From CAZUXE01 sp964624585 (GTDB lineage: Bacteria > Hydrothermota > Tepidihabitantia > B3-TA06): a stretch of DNA of 12,924 nucleotides. The notes beneath the pieces were generated by a model. The model saw only the letters and a program-made list of their open reading frames with translations. It was not told the DNA's origin and made no database searches. Where the stretch lies: contig CAZUXE010000047.1 of the NCBI GenBank assembly GCA_964624585.1, positions 1 through 12,924 of the forward strand, written 5' to 3'. A program made the position numbers and the translations under genes. Below are positions 12,882 to 12,924 of this stretch, in pieces; position 1 is the first letter of the stretch, and the number at the start of each line of letters is the position of its first letter.

Positions 12882-12924
12882 ATGGCTAAATTTATAAGTA
12901 AGCGCTATTATTATATTGCTCTCG
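12882..12924 (+). CDS. Possible start of a gene cut by the window edge
   Basis: ATG at 12882-12884 opens a frame (MAKFISKRYYYIAL) that is still open at the window end. There is no ribosome binding site, but GATAAT at 12873-12878 sits four bases upstream, a leaderless-like arrangement similar to the gene at 3182. Only 14 codons are visible, so this may be chance. Confidence 0.22.
   Translation, partial: MAKFISKRYYYIAL

Overview
This is a bacterial chromosomal segment, most likely from a scaffold of an uncultured or draft genome, because a run of exactly 100 N (5141-5240) breaks it. Bacterial identity is clear from ribosomal proteins S16 and L19, TrmD, RNase HII, KhpA-type KH protein, strong AGGAGG ribosome binding sites and perfect TTGACA -35 boxes. 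A ferredoxin-dependent 2-oxoacid oxidoreductase with its own ferredoxin points to an anaerobe or a low-oxygen organism. The lineage cannot be fixed from sequence alone; the gene content would fit several deep-branching or candidate bacterial phyla. I see no transposase, phage gene, CRISPR array, tRNA or rRNA.

Layout. (1) 1-337: AT-rich non-coding stretch with a promoter pointing left out of the window. (2) 338-2916, minus strand: translation operon rpsP-khpA-trmD-rplS-rnhB under one TTGACA promoter (2966-2993). The usual rimM between khpA and trmD is absent; S16 and L19 both carry long charged C-terminal tails; trmD appears to start at CTG and has changes in a conserved motif. (3) 3182-4812, plus strand: two family-2 glycosyltransferases (a polyprenol-phosphate-sugar synthase type and a rhamnosyltransferase-like type). 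The first appears to be leaderless. (4) 4813-5294: gene-free stretch with the assembly gap. (5) 5295-10931, minus strand: one tightly overlapping operon sucC-sucD-korD-korA-korB-korC-ndk-PPC lipoprotein. (6) 10932-11473: non-coding, with the sucC promoter and overlapping inverted repeats. (7) 11474-12631, minus strand: a secreted TPR plus TolB-like beta-propeller protein whose promoter lies inside a 45-bp dyad. (8) 12632-12924: leader, AT-rich DNA and a possible gene start at the right edge.

How the genes work together. The large operon is a compact energy module: KorABCD interconverts 2-oxoglutarate and succinyl-CoA with ferredoxin as electron carrier, SucCD couples succinyl-CoA to nucleotide triphosphate formation, and Ndk equilibrates that triphosphate with the rest of the pool. 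It can run oxidatively (substrate-level phosphorylation plus reduced ferredoxin) or reductively (a reverse TCA step); the sequence does not say which. The terminal PPC-domain lipoprotein is the surprising member. Across the window initiation is relaxed in codon choice (ATG, GTG, TTG and probably CTG) but Shine-Dalgarno sites are strong on the minus-strand genes, whereas the glycosyltransferase pair has none.
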